The notes beneath the pieces were generated by a model. It was given only the letters and a program-made list of their open reading frames with translations, was not told the DNA's origin and ran no database searches. This document shows positions 14,658 through 15,682 of a DNA stretch of 15,682 nucleotides, in pieces; position 1 is the first letter of the stretch, and each line of letters begins with the position of its first letter. Made by a program: the position numbers and the translations under genes. The stretch comes from Anaeromyxobacter_A sp035636195 (GTDB lineage Bacteria; Myxococcota; Myxococcia; Myxococcales; Anaeromyxobacteraceae): the NCBI GenBank assembly GCA_035636195.1, contig DASPZP010000253.1, positions 1-15,682 on the forward strand, read 5' to 3'.

Positions 14658-15045
14658 GGTGTCTCGCGAGGGCGACGTCGTGCGTGCGCAGGTGCCACTT
14701 CCACCACGACGGATAGCGCGACTCGAGCCAGAGCCGCAGCGCCATCGACGAGGGGTCGCGGGTTCCCTCTGCGACGAGGGCGACGAGATCGTCCATGAAC
14801 TCGCGGTGCGCCTGGCCATGAGGCTCGCGCCCCGGATAACCGGCTTCTGCCATGAGCTCCTCTTCGAAGGCGAAGTGCTCGCGCGTACTCTTCAGCAGCT
14901 CGGCCAGGACGGTCGGAGCAGGTCGCCCTTCGACGCCACGCGCGCTGTCGACGGCCTCGGCGTGGAGGTGGAAGAGCTCGCGATGCTGCTCGTCGAGCGC
15001 CGGATTTCCCGTGTCCAGCGCCGCGTTCCAGGGGGTCGGTCCCAT
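14623..15045 (-). CDS. Bacteriohemerythrin
   Basis: The 140-residue protein is a single hemerythrin domain with the complete non-haem di-iron ligand set: His21 (DEQHRELF), His57 and Glu61 (REHFAFEE), His76 and His80 (PHGQAHREF), His118 and Asp123 (WHLRTHD). Numbers and spacing match the Methylococcus-type bacteriohemerythrins. It should bind O2 reversibly in the cytosol, for delivery, sensing or scavenging. ATG 15045 is chosen because GAGGAGG lies 5 nt upstream and the family N-terminus PTPWNAALDTGNPALDEQH follows; the frame extends upstream to 15267 without family features. The last 35 bp overlap the end of the convergent GlxA-type regulator gene. It has a 199-bp upstream gap to the rhodanese gene on the same strand. 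Confidence 0.93.
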   Translation of the reverse strand: MGPTPWNAALDTGNPALDEQHRELFHLHAEAVDSARGVEGRPAPTVLAELLKSTREHFAFEEELMAEAGYPGREPHGQAHREFMDDLVALVAEGTRDPSSMALRLWLESRYPSWWKWHLRTHDVALARHLMAPPAPAAAS

Positions 15046-15244
15046 GAGGTCCTCCTCTACATGCGGAGCGCGGGCGCGACAGTGCGAGCGGGTGCGCGGC
15101 TCCGCTCGCCCGCATCGCCTGCATGATGCATGGCCCGCACCAGCGGGGCACTCTCCGGGCACGAGAGGGGTGACTTGCCGAGAATGCTCAGCGTCTGCGG
15201 ACTGTTCAGCGTCAGCCCGGGCTCGCGTCCACGACCAGCTCCGT
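15046..15244. other. Intergenic region upstream of hemerythrin gene
   Basis: These 199 bp lie between the rhodanese stop and the hemerythrin start. They contain a 10-bp palindrome AGCCCGGGCT at 15214-15223 and two direct copies of TCAGCGTC at 15188-15195 and 15206-15213. I see no gene and no clear promoter hexamers. Confidence 0.4.
15051..15057 (-). promoter_or_regulatory. Ribosome binding site fixing the hemerythrin start
   Basis: GAGGAGG on the minus strand is 5 nt before ATG 15045, an excellent site. It rejects the 74-residue upstream extension of the frame. Confidence 0.75.
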
Positions 15245-15682
15245 TCAGTGTGGCGCGGCGGGCGCACCGACCCCCGCTTCGGCCACGAGCTCCGCGTGCA
15301 GTGAGCAACCGCAGCGAATCACATCCGCCGCGAGCTGAGCGTCGCCGTGGGTGGGCAGCCCCGCCTCCTGCCACTCGGTCCAGCCCGTGTTCAGCTCCTT
15401 CACGAAGAAGCCATGCTCTGCCAACTGCAGAGCGACGCGCGCGCCGAGGTGTCAGTAGTCGCTCCAGCAGTAGGTCACGAGCTCCTGATCGCGCGGCAGC
15501 TGGGGGATGAGCGATGCGAGCTCCTCGCTCGGGACGCACCACGCGCCCTGGATGTGCGCCTTGCGGAACGCCGCGCGCGGGCGGACGTCGAGGAGGAGAA
15601 ACGGCTTCCCGCGGCCGTCCTTCACCTGGTTGATGACGTCGTTCTTCTGCTTCTCAGCGCGGAGCTTGGCCGCGAAATACTC
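15245..15682 (-). CDS. Rhodanese-domain protein with in-frame TGA: candidate selenoprotein (5' end beyond window)
   Basis: The frame enters from the right edge and reads as a rhodanese domain: FLLLDVRPRAAFRKAHIQGA (visible residues 28-47), then LVTYCWSDY (69-76) with catalytic Cys72. Codon 77 is TGA (15454-15452). The same frame then continues for 68 codons to a TGA at 15247-15245, giving HLGARVALQLAEHGFFVKEL and NTGWTEWQEAGLPTHGD, the normal end of a rhodanese domain, plus a tail with CGC. As I recall, related sulfurtransferases read YCW...C with Cys where the TGA lies, the usual Cys/Sec exchange. A SECIS-like hairpin follows. Third positions after the TGA remain about 84% G/C. Rhodaneses move sulfane sulfur; a selenol would make the second active-site residue far more reactive. 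The alternative is a pseudogene or a base-call error (TGC to TGA). The start codon lies outside the window. Confidence 0.65.
15415..15433 (-). promoter_or_regulatory. Candidate bacterial SECIS hairpin
   Basis: On the minus-strand mRNA, 18 nt after the in-frame UGA, arms GCUCUGC and GCAGAGC pair perfectly (7 bp) around the loop AGUUG. The loop begins 25 nt after the UGA and has a G in its first two bases and a GU pair, as in the bacterial SECIS rule (short stem, loop about 16-37 nt from UGA, early loop G) and the E. coli fdhF apical loop. Less-favoured codons GCT, TTG, GCA and CAT cluster within or just beside this hairpin. It would recruit SelB with Sec-tRNA; selA, selB and selC are not in the window. 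Confidence 0.55.

Noticed and set aside
15188..15213. Two direct copies of TCAGCGTC 18 bp apart upstream of hemerythrin
   Set aside because: Only 8 bp each and not symmetric; could be an activator site but is too weak to claim.
15046..15267. Extended hemerythrin N-terminus from 15267
   Set aside because: The added residues are basic and Cys/Arg-rich without family similarity, and a strong GAGGAGG sits before ATG 15045.
15452..15682. Rhodanese gene ending at the TGA at 15452-15454
   Set aside because: That would cut the rhodanese domain in half right after its catalytic loop, while the following 68 codons carry the matching second half in the same frame with good codon use. Kept as the alternative (nonsense mutation or base error), not as the main call.
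1..15682. CRISPR arrays, tRNA or rRNA genes, insertion sequences, integrases
   Set aside because: No tandem spaced repeats, cloverleaf-like sequence, transposase motifs or terminal inverted repeats were seen on reading both strands.

Overview
The window is very GC-rich (third codon positions are almost all G or C) and gene-dense. Its mix of anaerobic-respiration genes, an FNR-type site, a hemerythrin, a ferritin-like protein, a CheW-like signalling protein and a PAS hybrid kinase fits a facultatively anaerobic or microaerophilic deltaproteobacterium or myxobacterium, Anaeromyxobacter-like. That placement is an inference from style and content, since no rRNA or other marker gene is present. 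I see no tRNA, rRNA, CRISPR array, insertion sequence or phage gene.

Layout. Positions 1-1670 (minus strand) hold a secreted protein of unknown function, cut by the window start, behind an acetoacetate decarboxylase-family gene. Positions 1958-4357 (plus) hold an exported trypsin-like/HtrA-type serine protease and an EcsC-family protein. Positions 4379-7256 hold a perfect FNR-type palindrome followed by a tight four-gene operon: a small repeat-containing protein, a membrane-anchored tetrahaem cytochrome c, a Tat-type four-cluster ferredoxin (NrfC/PsrB-like) and an NrfD/PsrC-like quinone-handling membrane subunit. The operon ends in a GC-rich hairpin. Positions 7307-10742 hold a DUF2339-like multi-pass membrane protein and a soluble PAS hybrid histidine kinase. 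Ribose-5-phosphate isomerase A (minus) lies tail-to-tail with the kinase and head-to-head with a ferritin-like gene (plus). The ferritin-like gene in turn lies tail-to-tail with a CheW-like gene (minus) whose CheW domain is split by a zinc-binding CZB domain.

Positions 12913-13228 are a regulatory region with two related palindromes. They precede an exported ABM-like protein gene that overlaps a GlxA-type (DJ-1 plus AraC) regulator gene. The regulator gene overlaps, end to end, a minus-strand bacteriohemerythrin gene.

The most interesting item is at the right edge, 15245-15682 (minus). A rhodanese-domain gene has an in-frame TGA five residues after the catalytic Cys, where I expect related sulfurtransferases to have a second Cys. 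The frame continues cleanly for 68 more codons through the conserved end of the rhodanese domain. A perfect 7-bp hairpin with a 5-nt loop starts 18 nt after the TGA, and its geometry matches a bacterial SECIS element. I read this as a candidate selenocysteine-containing rhodanese, with a nonsense mutation or a sequencing error as the alternatives.

Together the FNR-controlled quinol/cytochrome module, the oxygen- and iron-binding proteins (hemerythrin, ferritin-like) and the sulfur/selenium rhodanese suggest life across changing oxygen levels.
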